DNA of 7,604 nt from Actinomycetota bacterium (GTDB taxonomy: Bacteria > Actinomycetota > Thermoleophilia > Gaiellales > F1-60-MAGs149), in contig CANKHS010000058.1 of assembly GCA_947481755.1 (NCBI GenBank), positions 1 through 7,604 of the forward strand. The letters are read 5' to 3'. Each line of letters starts with the position of its first letter. Within the stretch, counting starts at the first letter, position 1. The notes below the pieces were generated by a model. The model had not been told where the DNA came from. It did no database searches and saw only the letters and a program-made list of their open reading frames with translations. The translations under genes were made by a program, and so were the position numbers. Of this stretch, positions 1 to 5,667 are shown in pieces.

Positions 1-209
1 GCCGCCAAGACGGGTGCCAGCAGGGGCTCGAGCTCGCGATCGATCTCGATGGCCTGTACCGTCGCTGCCGTCTGGGCCAGCACGGTCGTCAGAATGCCTT
101 TGCCGGGACCGACTTCGAGGACCACGTCGGTGGCCAGTACCCCTGCTCGATCGACTGCCACGTGGGCGAGGTTTGGATCGCGCAGGAAGTTCTGCCCGAA
201 GCGGGTCAT
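1..209 (-). CDS. rsmA: 16S rRNA (adenine(1518)-N6/adenine(1519)-N6)-dimethyltransferase RsmA (KsgA), N-terminal part
   Basis: This is the N-terminal 69 residues of RsmA/KsgA; the rest lies beyond the left edge. The family uses S-adenosylmethionine to dimethylate two adjacent adenines in the 3' terminal hairpin of 16S rRNA during late 30S assembly. Visible motifs are the family signature GQNFL (residues 5-9), the SAM-binding glycine loop LEVGPGKG (31-38) and the acidic strand end IEID (54-57), which would bind the SAM ribose. The start codon ATG (209-207) overlaps the tatD stop TGA (208-206) as ATGA. The protein begins MTRFGQNFL, which places the signature about where short family members have it. 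No strong Shine-Dalgarno is seen, so coupling to tatD translation is the likely mode. The identification is firm; the catalytic N-P-P-Y/F motif is outside the window. Confidence 0.94.
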   Translation of the reverse strand, partial: MTRFGQNFLRDPNLAHVAVDRAGVLATDVVLEVGPGKGILTTVLAQTAATVQAIEIDRELEPLLAPVLA

Positions 210-955
210 GTCGCTAGACCGTAGGCCTCAGCGGCATTGCGCATCACCTGCTCGGCAAGCACGTCGCTGTCAACGCCGCGGACGGACGCGACGGCCCGGA
301 GTGTGTCCATCACGAAGGCTGGCTCGTTCGGCGTGCCTCGATGCGGTACGGGCGTCAGGTACGGCGCGTCGGTCTCGAGCAGGATGCGGTCGTCGGGACA
401 ACGGGCTGCAGCATGCAGTAGGTCGGTCGCCTTGGGATAGGTGACGTTGCCGGCAAATGAGCACCACCAGCCGTTGGCGAGCGCCTCGTCGAGCCGGTGT
501 GGCACCGCGAAGCAATGCAGGATCACGCGCTCGGGTCCTTCGGCAACCAGGAGACGAAAGCAGTCGTCGTCGGCATCGCGGCAGTGGATCACGATCGTCT
601 TGTCGAGCTCACGGGTGAGCTCGAGCTGGTGACGAAAGGCAATCAGCTGAGCCTCAGGGGTGACGTGATCGCGAAAGTAGTCGAGGCCGGTCTCGCCGAT
701 CGCCACGCAGCGCGGATGCTGGGCGCGTTCACGGATCTGCTCCTCCAATTCGTCGCTCCACTGGTCGGCGCTATTGGGGTGGAGCCCGGCCGTCGTGTAG
801 ATGCCAGGCTCGGCGAGCAGCGGCGTGACGGCAGTCATCTCCTCGGCGTTAGAACCAATCGTGACCATCTGCTGGACGCCGACTTCGCGGGCACGGGCGA
901 TCACCTCGAGTGCAGCGTCAGGACAACTCGTCAGATGGGTGTGGGTGTCGATCAG
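206..955 (-). CDS. tatD: TatD family metal-dependent deoxyribonuclease
   Basis: A TatD-type TIM-barrel hydrolase of 249 residues if started at CTG 955-953. Known members bind two divalent metals and act as 3'-5' DNA exonucleases; the fold belongs to the amidohydrolase superfamily. All expected metal ligands are present: H5 and H7 in DTHTH, E88 in GETGLDYF, H124 in IHCRDA, H147 in ILHCF and D196 in LETDAPYLTP. Length is close to the family norm of about 250-265. The start is notable. The first canonical in-frame start is GTG at 904, but it would remove the essential HxH motif. Reading upstream I found no ATG, GTG or TTG in frame for at least 100 bases. The only nearby candidate is CTG 955, which overlaps the metG stop as CTGA and has GGGGG nine bases before it. 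The gene also overlaps rsmA by ATGA. Function is certain at family level; the start is inferred. Confidence 0.93.
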   Translation of the reverse strand: MIDTHTHLTSCPDAALEVIARAREVGVQQMVTIGSNAEEMTAVTPLLAEPGIYTTAGLHPNSADQWSDELEEQIRERAQHPRCVAIGETGLDYFRDHVTPEAQLIAFRHQLELTRELDKTIVIHCRDADDDCFRLLVAEGPERVILHCFAVPHRLDEALANGWWCSFAGNVTYPKATDLLHAAARCPDDRILLETDAPYLTPVPHRGTPNEPAFVMDTLRAVASVRGVDSDVLAEQVMRNAAEAYGLAT

Positions 956-2481
956 ACGACATCGCCCCCGAGTGGCTCCTCGATGCGCGGGAAGAGTGGC
1001 CCTGCGGGAGCAACGGCGACGCCGGCCGACAGCAGGTTTGGTGCCGCCAACTCCCAGGCGACATCGTCCGGTGCGCCGAGGGCGGTGAGGATGCGCGGCG
1101 CGCTGTCAGGCAGGACGGCCGCGAGCAAAATCGCTGCCGCCCGTGTGCCATCAGCGAGCGTGTAGAGCACCACATCGAGTTCGGCAGCGCGGGCTGGATC
1201 TTTTGCGAGCGTCCAGGGCGCCTGGTCCTCGACAAAGCGGTTGAGGTCGCGCACCACGAGCCACGCGGCATCGAGCGCTTCGGTCAACTCGAGTTCATGG
1301 ATGTGGGTGGCAACGGCCTCACGGGCGGTCTCGATCGCCGCTGCGATCGAGGCATCGCAGGCCGCGCTGGGCACGATGCCGTCGCGATACTTCTCGATCA
1401 TCGCGGTGACGCGATTGACGAGGTTGCCGAGGTCGTTGGCGAGTTCCGCGTGGTAGCGCTCATGCACCGCGTCATACGAGATGCCGCCGTCGCTGCCGAA
1501 GCGGACGTCACGCAGCAGGTAGTACCGCAACGCATCCACGCCATAGCGCTCGATCACGGCGAATGGATCGAGCACGTTGCCGAGCGACTTGGACATCTTC
1601 GTATCGCGAACGGTCAGGTAGCCGTGGATCATCAGCCGCTGCGGTAGCGCGCGGTTGGCTCCCATCAGCATCGCGGGCCAGATCACCGCGTGGAATTTGA
1701 GGATGTCCTTGGCCAGCAACTGCCAGCGTGGCGGCCAGTAGCGGGCGGTCAGATCCTCGCCGGGCCGCGCGTAGGTGAGGGCGGAGGCGTAGTTGAGTAG
1801 TGCGTCGAACCAGACGTAACAGGTCTGATCGGGGGCCCATGGCAGAGGCACGCCCCAGTCGATCGAGGCACGCGACAGCGACACGTCCTCGAGACCGCCA
1901 GCGATGAAGGCACGAGCCTCATTGAAGCGCGACTGCGGACTCACAAAATTGGGGTTGGCGTCGTAGTGCGCGAGCAGCGGCTCTTGAAACGCGCTCAGGC
2001 GAAAGAACCAGTTGGACTCTTGAAGCCACTCGGGCTTGGTGCCGTGGTCGGGACAGAGCCCGTCCTTCAGCTCCTCCTCTTTGTAGAAGGCCTCGCAGCC
2101 CGTGCAATAGAGCCCCTCATAGGTACCTTCGTAGACGTGACCGTTGTCCTTCAGGGTCTGCAGAAAATCCTGCACGAACGTCATGTGGCCATCGTCGGTC
2201 GTGCGAATGAAGAAGTCTTGGGTGGCGCGGACGTCGTCGGTCATGCGCAGGAAATTCGCGCTGTTGCGATCAACGAATGCCTGCGGCGTCAATCCGAGTT
2301 CGGCCGCGACGCGCGCGTTCTTGTCACCGTGCTCGTCGGTCCCGGTTAGAAAAAAGACGTCCTCGCCGCGCTGACGCATGTGTCGGGCGTAGACGTCCGC
2401 GGCGATCGTCGTATAGGCATGCCCGAGGTGTGGCTGCGCGTTGACGTAATAGATCGGTGTGGTGAGAAAGGTCGGCTGCAC
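952..2481 (-). CDS. metG: Methionyl-tRNA synthetase (MetRS), short form without C-terminal tRNA-binding domain
   Basis: Class I aminoacyl-tRNA synthetase that charges tRNA-Met in the cytoplasm; 509 residues from GTG 2481. The nucleotide-binding signatures are HLGH (residues 18-21, the HIGH motif) and KMSKS (295-299). The connective domain has one zinc site: C126 and C129 in CTGC, then C143 and H146 in CPDH, the arrangement I recall from Thermus MetRS. The anticodon-binding helical domain follows, and the protein ends near LFPRIEEP, so the EMAP-II-like C-terminal domain of longer MetRS is missing, as in other short forms. An in-frame GTG at 2520, directly after the rsmI stop, would add 13 residues (MPGRLGGSRYPVG) unlike the family. 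I chose 2481 because it gives the usual short N-terminus before TTPIYYVN and has TACCCT six bases upstream. The stop TGA (954-952) overlaps the tatD start. Confidence 0.97.
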   Translation of the reverse strand: MQPTFLTTPIYYVNAQPHLGHAYTTIAADVYARHMRQRGEDVFFLTGTDEHGDKNARVAAELGLTPQAFVDRNSANFLRMTDDVRATQDFFIRTTDDGHMTFVQDFLQTLKDNGHVYEGTYEGLYCTGCEAFYKEEELKDGLCPDHGTKPEWLQESNWFFRLSAFQEPLLAHYDANPNFVSPQSRFNEARAFIAGGLEDVSLSRASIDWGVPLPWAPDQTCYVWFDALLNYASALTYARPGEDLTARYWPPRWQLLAKDILKFHAVIWPAMLMGANRALPQRLMIHGYLTVRDTKMSKSLGNVLDPFAVIERYGVDALRYYLLRDVRFGSDGGISYDAVHERYHAELANDLGNLVNRVTAMIEKYRDGIVPSAACDASIAAAIETAREAVATHIHELELTEALDAAWLVVRDLNRFVEDQAPWTLAKDPARAAELDVVLYTLADGTRAAAILLAAVLPDSAPRILTALGAPDDVAWELAAPNLLSAGVAVAPAGPLFPRIEEPLGGDVV

Positions 2482-2487
2482 ACCAAC

Positions 2488-2493
2488 AGGGTA
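2488..2493 (-). promoter_or_regulatory. Putative -10 element for leaderless metG
   Basis: On the minus strand TACCCT (2493-2488) is followed by six bases (GTTGGT) and then the metG GTG at 2481. It is the same hexamer, at nearly the same distance, as before rsmI and the LCP gene. A TAnnnT hexamer this close to a start codon is typical of leaderless transcripts. It lies inside the 39-base gap between the rsmI stop and the metG start, so it would give metG its own promoter within the block. I see no -35 match. One six-base match could arise by chance; the shared pattern is the main support. Confidence 0.42.
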
Positions 2494-2520
2494 TCGGCTG
2501 CCACCCAATCGCCCCGGCAC

Positions 2521-3324
2521 CTACGGGCGGTAGAGGTCGCGAGCGGACATACCCGTCAGGCCAGCCACAAGGCGTGCTGCATCCTTCGCACCTAGACCAC
2601 GTTCGCGGAGCTCGGCCAACGCCTCTTCGATCGCGGCCGTCTCTGCGGACACAGCGACGACGGCCTCGAGCACAATCGCAATCTCGCCCTTGGGCGCTGT
2701 TGCGAAGTGGGCTGCGAGCTCGGTTGCCGTTCCGCGTGCAATCTCCTCGTGTAATTTCGTCAACTCGCGACAGACGGCAACGCGACGATCAGGAGTTCTC
2801 TCGGCCAACACCGCCAGCGTGCTCGGCAGGCGATTCGGCGACTCGAAGGCAACCAGGGTGATGCCCCACGCATCGGCCGTCTCGAGCGTCTTGCTGATTG
2901 CGGCTGCGCCGCGGGGGAGGAACCCGATGAAGCCAAAGCGGTCGGTCGGCAGACCCGAGGCGACGAGTGCCGTGGTCACGGCGTCAGCGCCGGGCAACAC
3001 CTCGACGGCAATGCCAGCAGCGATCGCAGCACGCACCACTGCGCCGCCCGGGTCGGAGACGAGCGGCATCCCGGCATCGGTTGCGAGGCAGACATGTTCT
3101 CCTGCTTTCAGTCGTCGCACGAGTTCTGGTATCTGTGAATCCTCTCGGTGAGCCTCGATTGACAGCATGCGTACGGTGATCCCAAGGTTGTGCAGCAGCA
3201 GCCCCGTTCGGCGCGTGTCCTCGCAGGCAACGAGGTCGCAGGCGGCGAATGCGTCGCGCACGCGCGGCGTCAGATCGTCGAGATTGCCGATCGGTGTCGG
3301 GCAGATGGTGAGGTGTCCGGGCAT
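2521..3324 (-). CDS. rsmI: 16S rRNA (cytidine(1402)-2'-O)-methyltransferase RsmI
   Basis: RsmI belongs to the tetrapyrrole-methylase fold and adds a 2'-O-methyl group from SAM to C1402 of 16S rRNA in the decoding centre. The 267-residue length fits, allowing for a short C-terminal tail. Signatures in order: PTPIGNLDDLTPR (9-21), CEDTRRTG (34-41), ATDAGMPLVSDPG (81-93), LPGADAV (110-116), GLPTDRFGFIGFLPRG (124-139) and FESPNRL (160-166). The C-terminal GAKDAARLVAGLTG segment fits the small RsmI C-terminal domain. Two motifs are slightly off family: LPGADAV where PGP(S/C)A is usual, and AHRE where HEHNE is usual. ATG 3324 puts LTICPTPIGN at the N-terminus as in the family. An upstream in-frame extension to 3507 has no family similarity and would run into the divergent LCP gene. 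There is no Shine-Dalgarno; TACCCT lies six bases before the ATG. It is the first gene of the minus-strand block. Confidence 0.96.
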   Translation of the reverse strand: MPGHLTICPTPIGNLDDLTPRVRDAFAACDLVACEDTRRTGLLLHNLGITVRMLSIEAHREDSQIPELVRRLKAGEHVCLATDAGMPLVSDPGGAVVRAAIAAGIAVEVLPGADAVTTALVASGLPTDRFGFIGFLPRGAAAISKTLETADAWGITLVAFESPNRLPSTLAVLAERTPDRRVAVCRELTKLHEEIARGTATELAAHFATAPKGEIAIVLEAVVAVSAETAAIEEALAELRERGLGAKDAARLVAGLTGMSARDLYRP

Positions 3325-3330
3325 ACGGGG

Positions 3331-3336
3331 AGGGTA
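3331..3336 (-). promoter_or_regulatory. Putative -10 element for leaderless rsmI
   Basis: On the minus strand TACCCT (3336-3331) is followed by six bases (CCCCGT) and the rsmI ATG at 3324. This would start transcription at or next to the A of the ATG. There is no purine-rich Shine-Dalgarno in the pyrimidine-rich stretch before the start codon. No clear TTGACA-like -35 is visible. Confidence 0.42.
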
Positions 3337-3347
3337 CGCGGTCGCAT

Positions 3348-3361
3348 CAGGGAATACCCTG
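3348..3361. promoter_or_regulatory. Perfect inverted repeat in the rsmI/LCP divergent promoter region
   Basis: CAGGG (3348-3352), AATA (3353-3356), CCCTG (3357-3361) form a perfect 5-bp inverted repeat within the 44-bp gap between two divergent start codons. Its right arm and spacer contain the proposed -10 of the LCP gene (3355-3360). It could be an operator, or simply a by-product of the TACCCT hexamer. No known regulator is recognised. Confidence 0.35.
3355..3360 (+). promoter_or_regulatory. Putative -10 element for the leaderless LCP gene
   Basis: TACCCT is followed by eight bases (GTGAGCTG) and the ATG at 3369. The spacing would put the transcription start at or within a base or two of the start codon. 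The GAG in GTGAGCTG is too short and too close to the ATG to be a good Shine-Dalgarno. The element lies inside the inverted repeat at 3348-3361. Confidence 0.42.
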
Positions 3362-3368
3362 TGAGCTG

Positions 3369-4520
3369 ATGTCTGATCGACCGTACAAGAAATATCAGGG
3401 CGGCAAGGCCGAACCGAATGAAGAATTCGGCGCGTCGATCGCTGCACCCGCCGCGGAACCAGAGCGCCGTGGTGCGATCGAGTTGCCGGCTGCTGGTACG
3501 CCACCACCGATTGTGCCGCCGCGGTTTCGCCTTCGCTCGGGACCTGGCTGGAGGCCCCGCCGCCGACAACCGAGGTCGCTCAAGTTCTGGGTGATTGCGA
3601 TTGCAGTGATTGTCGTGTTGCTCCTCGGTGCATGGCTTGCCTTAGGACTCTTGGCGGTGCGAAGTTCAATCTCGCAGGCCAATGATCGACTCGACCCGCG
3701 GGCGCGAGCTGCGCTCTCGCCATCGGGTTCGATCCTGTCCGATCCCACGGCGATTCTCGTGATGGGTGTCGATGAGCACGCGAATTCCGACACGTTGCAG
3801 GTGGTCCGCTTCGATCCGCAGCAACAGCTGGTGGCGACGCTCGCGATCCCACGCGACTTGCGTGTGGCGGTGCCTGGCTACGGCGACACCAAGATCAACG
3901 CAGCCTATGCCGGTGGTGGCGCCGCATTGGCGATCCAGACGGTATCGGCCTATACCGGGTTACAGATTGATCATGTCGTCGTGATCGATTTCAACGGCCT
4001 GGTTGGGCTCGTCGACGCCGTCGGCGGCATCACGATCGACAACCCCCACAACATCCGGTCAATTTTCGATGCCACACTGGTCAAGTTTCCCGCCGGCACG
4101 ATCACGCTTAACGGCACCGAGGCGCTGGCCTATTCGCGCGTCCGCAAGAACATTCTGAATCCCTCGGACTCGGATGTTTCGCGTGGTCAACGCCAGCAGG
4201 CCGTCATCCAGGCCCTGCGCTCCAAGTTGCTCAGCCCTGGCGGCATCTTGCGGCTGCGTTCGGTTGCCGGCTCGATGAACGGTGCCTTCGCCACCGATTT
4301 GACGTTCGGGCAACTGTTCCAGCTTGCCTACGTCGATCAGCGCGCCTCGCGCCGTCTGCGCTGCAACCTCGGCGGCACGCCTGCACCGATGGATGGGCAA
4401 GACATGCTGATCCCGGACGGGGCTGGCAACCGTCGCGTGCTCGGAGAATTTCTGGGCAACCAGGCGGTGCAGCCGGCGGCCTCGCGGTCGATGTTCGCTG
4501 CGCAGTGCCGTACGACGTAA
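3369..4520 (+). CDS. LytR-CpsA-Psr (LCP) family cell-wall glycopolymer transferase
   Basis: LCP proteins are membrane-anchored phosphotransferases that move lipid-linked polymers (teichoic acid, arabinogalactan, capsule) onto peptidoglycan outside the cytoplasmic membrane. This one has 383 residues: a charged, proline-rich cytoplasmic tail (1-71) ending in a basic cluster (WRPRRRQPRS, 61-70), one transmembrane helix (about 73-95), then the LCP domain (about 125-290). Family motifs are SDTLQVVRFD (140-149), IPRDLRV (160-166), KINAAYA (175-181), YSRVRK (255-260) and SRGQRQQ (271-277). The conserved Asp and Arg residues that bind the pyrophosphate head group and metal are in place: D141, R147, R162, R257, R272 and R275. 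A C-terminal segment (about 300-383) contains C332 and C380, which could pair extracellularly. No LytR_C domain is seen. The polymer transferred cannot be told from sequence. It diverges from rsmI and is followed on the same strand by a secreted hydrolase. Confidence 0.93.
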   Translation: MSDRPYKKYQGGKAEPNEEFGASIAAPAAEPERRGAIELPAAGTPPPIVPPRFRLRSGPGWRPRRRQPRSLKFWVIAIAVIVVLLLGAWLALGLLAVRSSISQANDRLDPRARAALSPSGSILSDPTAILVMGVDEHANSDTLQVVRFDPQQQLVATLAIPRDLRVAVPGYGDTKINAAYAGGGAALAIQTVSAYTGLQIDHVVVIDFNGLVGLVDAVGGITIDNPHNIRSIFDATLVKFPAGTITLNGTEALAYSRVRKNILNPSDSDVSRGQRQQAVIQALRSKLLSPGGILRLRSVAGSMNGAFATDLTFGQLFQLAYVDQRASRRLRCNLGGTPAPMDGQDMLIPDGAGNRRVLGEFLGNQAVQPAASRSMFAAQCRTT

Positions 4521-4540
4521 ACCGGATTGCAACCCATGGG

Positions 4541-4565
4541 GTGTCAGTACCTCGAAATACTGCAC
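4541..4565. repeat. Imperfect inverted repeat (hairpin) between the LCP gene and the hydrolase gene
   Basis: GTG-T-CAGTA (4541-4549), a loop of eight bases, and TACTG-CAC (4558-4565) can form an eight-pair stem with one bulged T. It lies in the 73-base gap, just downstream of the 8-base palindrome CCCATGGG (4533-4540). No T-run follows it on either strand, so it is not a classical intrinsic terminator. It could attenuate read-through, act in mRNA processing, or be chance. Confidence 0.3.
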
Positions 4566-4593
4566 GTGGGCGTCGCACGCTGCCTGACTACCC

Positions 4594-5535
4594 ATGCTGC
4601 ACTGCCAACGACCACGATCGCTTTGCGTTATGACCAGTCTGGTCGCTGCGATCGTGGCAGTGACGACAGCATTCGTATGTGATGTTGCGGTGGCTCAGAC
4701 TCCACCTCAGGCTCACGTCGTCGTCGTCAAAACGGCGTACCGCGCATGGAATGGTGATCTCCGAAAGCTGCACATCGCCTATCCGTCGGGGTATCCCGAG
4801 TCGCATCCGAACGAGCGATTGCCACTCGTGATCTCGCTGCATGGTGCCGCGGGCGGCGCTAACTGTGACAAGTCGTTTGGGAAGACGCCAGCGCGTTTCG
4901 GGTTTGTCGTCGCCTGCCTTGAGGGTCAGGGCGCCGCGACGCGATCGTTCTCCTACGGCGCACCGGGGCAGATTCGTGACCAGTTGCGCGTACCAGCGCT
5001 TGTCCACATGCGCCTGCCGCGCCTGCGACTTGACCCGCGTCGCGTGATCATCGTCGGGGCCAGTATGGGTGGCCTGGAGGCGCTGCTCGCGGCTGATCTC
5101 GACCCACAATTGTTTGCGGCCGTCGTCGCACTCGATGCCCCTGTCGACTTGGCCGCGCATTATCGGAACGTCGCGCCTGCGGGTGAGCCGAACATGAAAA
5201 CGAAGGCGATGCTGGCGGAGTGTGGCGGAACGCCCGAGGTCGCCGGCGATTGTTACGCGACGCGGAGCCCACTCGAGAACATGACGCGATTCGGTGATAC
5301 CCGGATCCCGTTGATCCTCTGGTGGAGCGCACGTGATTCGATCGCTGGCTCGCACGATGAGTCACCGGCCTACCTCGCAACGATGCAGGCCGACTTTCCG
5401 TGGCATCCGGTGTACGCCCGCATCGGCGCATGGGAACACGGCAGGGCCTGGTGGAGTCATGGGCGCCTCTGGTTGCGCGATGCGCTCGCCTTGGCGACTG
5501 CGAACCCGCAACGCCGCGGCGCAGAGTTCGGGTAG
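4594..5535 (+). CDS. Secreted alpha/beta-hydrolase (esterase / PHB-depolymerase-like)
   Basis: A 313-residue protein with an N-terminal signal peptide: basic n-region (R6, R8), hydrophobic core (about 14-29) and likely signal peptidase I site VAVA|QT after residue 34. The mature part has an alpha/beta-hydrolase layout: oxyanion-hole segment SLHGAAGG (81-88), nucleophile elbow GASMGG (155-160) with S157, probable acid D248 in WWSARDS and probable base H282 in GAWEHG. The GGTPE...YATRSPL stretch (211-227) resembles secreted esterases and S9-type peptidases. C91, C108, C210 and C220 could form disulfides outside the cell. ATG 4594 is preferred over ATG 4630 because it supplies the positive n-region; neither has a Shine-Dalgarno. 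It lies 73 bases after the LCP gene, so co-transcription is possible. The substrate is unknown: polyester, acetyl or feruloyl esters, or an envelope ester are all open. The fold is fairly sure; the specificity is not. Confidence 0.8.
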   Translation: MLHCQRPRSLCVMTSLVAAIVAVTTAFVCDVAVAQTPPQAHVVVVKTAYRAWNGDLRKLHIAYPSGYPESHPNERLPLVISLHGAAGGANCDKSFGKTPARFGFVVACLEGQGAATRSFSYGAPGQIRDQLRVPALVHMRLPRLRLDPRRVIIVGASMGGLEALLAADLDPQLFAAVVALDAPVDLAAHYRNVAPAGEPNMKTKAMLAECGGTPEVAGDCYATRSPLENMTRFGDTRIPLILWWSARDSIAGSHDESPAYLATMQADFPWHPVYARIGAWEHGRAWWSHGRLWLRDALALATANPQRRGAEFG

Positions 5536-5548
5536 CATCCGGGCGTTC

Positions 5549-5622
5549 GGCGGAGTAGCTCAGTTGGTTAGAGCAGCGGAATCATAATCCGCGTGTCGTA
5601 GGTTCGAGTCCTACCTCCGCTA
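5549..5622 (+). tRNA. tRNA-Met (anticodon CAU), elongator type
   Basis: A complete 74-base tRNA gene. Acceptor stem 5549-5555 pairs with 5615-5621. D arm: GCTC 5558-5561 and GAGC 5571-5574. Anticodon arm: GCGGA 5576-5580 and TCCGC 5588-5592. T arm: GTAGG 5598-5602, TTCGAGT, CCTAC 5610-5614. The anticodon CAT is at 5583-5585 and the discriminator A at 5622. CCA is not encoded (TTG follows). The initiator is excluded: the anticodon stem lacks the three G-C pairs next to the loop and no 1-72 mismatch is present. The lysidine-modified tRNA-Ile2 also has CAU; G2-C71 and C3-G70 with G4-C69 and G5-C68 favour elongator Met. Two oddities are a G1-U72 wobble at the acceptor end and A at position 32, where a pyrimidine is usual. 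TAGCAT (5533-5538), overlapping the hydrolase stop, could be a -10 element. Confidence 0.95.
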
Positions 5623-5655
5623 TTGCTGTTTGGGGCATTCGGCGGCGCGGCATCG

Positions 5656-5661
5656 TAGGCT
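5656..5661 (+). promoter_or_regulatory. Putative -10 element for leaderless folP
   Basis: TAGGCT is followed by six bases (TTCACG) and the folP ATG at 5668. There is no Shine-Dalgarno before the ATG. A weak TTGGGG (5630-5635) sits 20 bases upstream and is not a convincing -35. The layout matches the elements before metG, rsmI and the LCP gene, although the hexamer interior differs. It would let the folate operon be transcribed independently of the tRNA. Confidence 0.4.
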
Positions 5662-5667
5662 TTCACG

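Noticed and set aside
497..1165. Open frame (222 codons) on the plus strand across the tatD/metG junction
   Set aside because: It is antisense to two conserved genes and shows no domain or start signal.
910..1647. Long open frame (245 codons) on the plus strand opposite metG
   Set aside because: It lies within the unmistakable metG coding region on the other strand, shows no recognisable domain, and is typical antisense ORF formation in GC-rich DNA.
2482..2520. Earlier GTG start for metG immediately after the rsmI stop
   Set aside because: The 13 extra residues are unlike MetRS N-termini and there is no Shine-Dalgarno; GTG 2481 gives the standard N-terminus and has TACCCT six bases upstream.
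3325..3507. 61-residue N-terminal extension of rsmI
   Set aside because: The extension has no RsmI similarity, would overlap the divergent LCP gene, and the ATG at 3324 gives the normal family N-terminus with its own -10-like element.
4541..4565. Hairpin as an intrinsic terminator of the LCP gene
   Set aside because: The stem contains a bulge and no T-run follows on either strand, so it is listed only as an inverted repeat.
4588..5355. Long open frame (255 codons) on the minus strand opposite the secreted hydrolase
   Set aside because: The plus strand carries a signal peptide and an intact catalytic set; the minus-strand product is rich in Arg, His and Asp with no motif.
5549..5622. Reading the CAU tRNA as initiator tRNA-fMet
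   Set aside because: The anticodon stem lacks the three consecutive G-C pairs next to the loop, and positions 1 and 72 form G-U, not the initiator mismatch.
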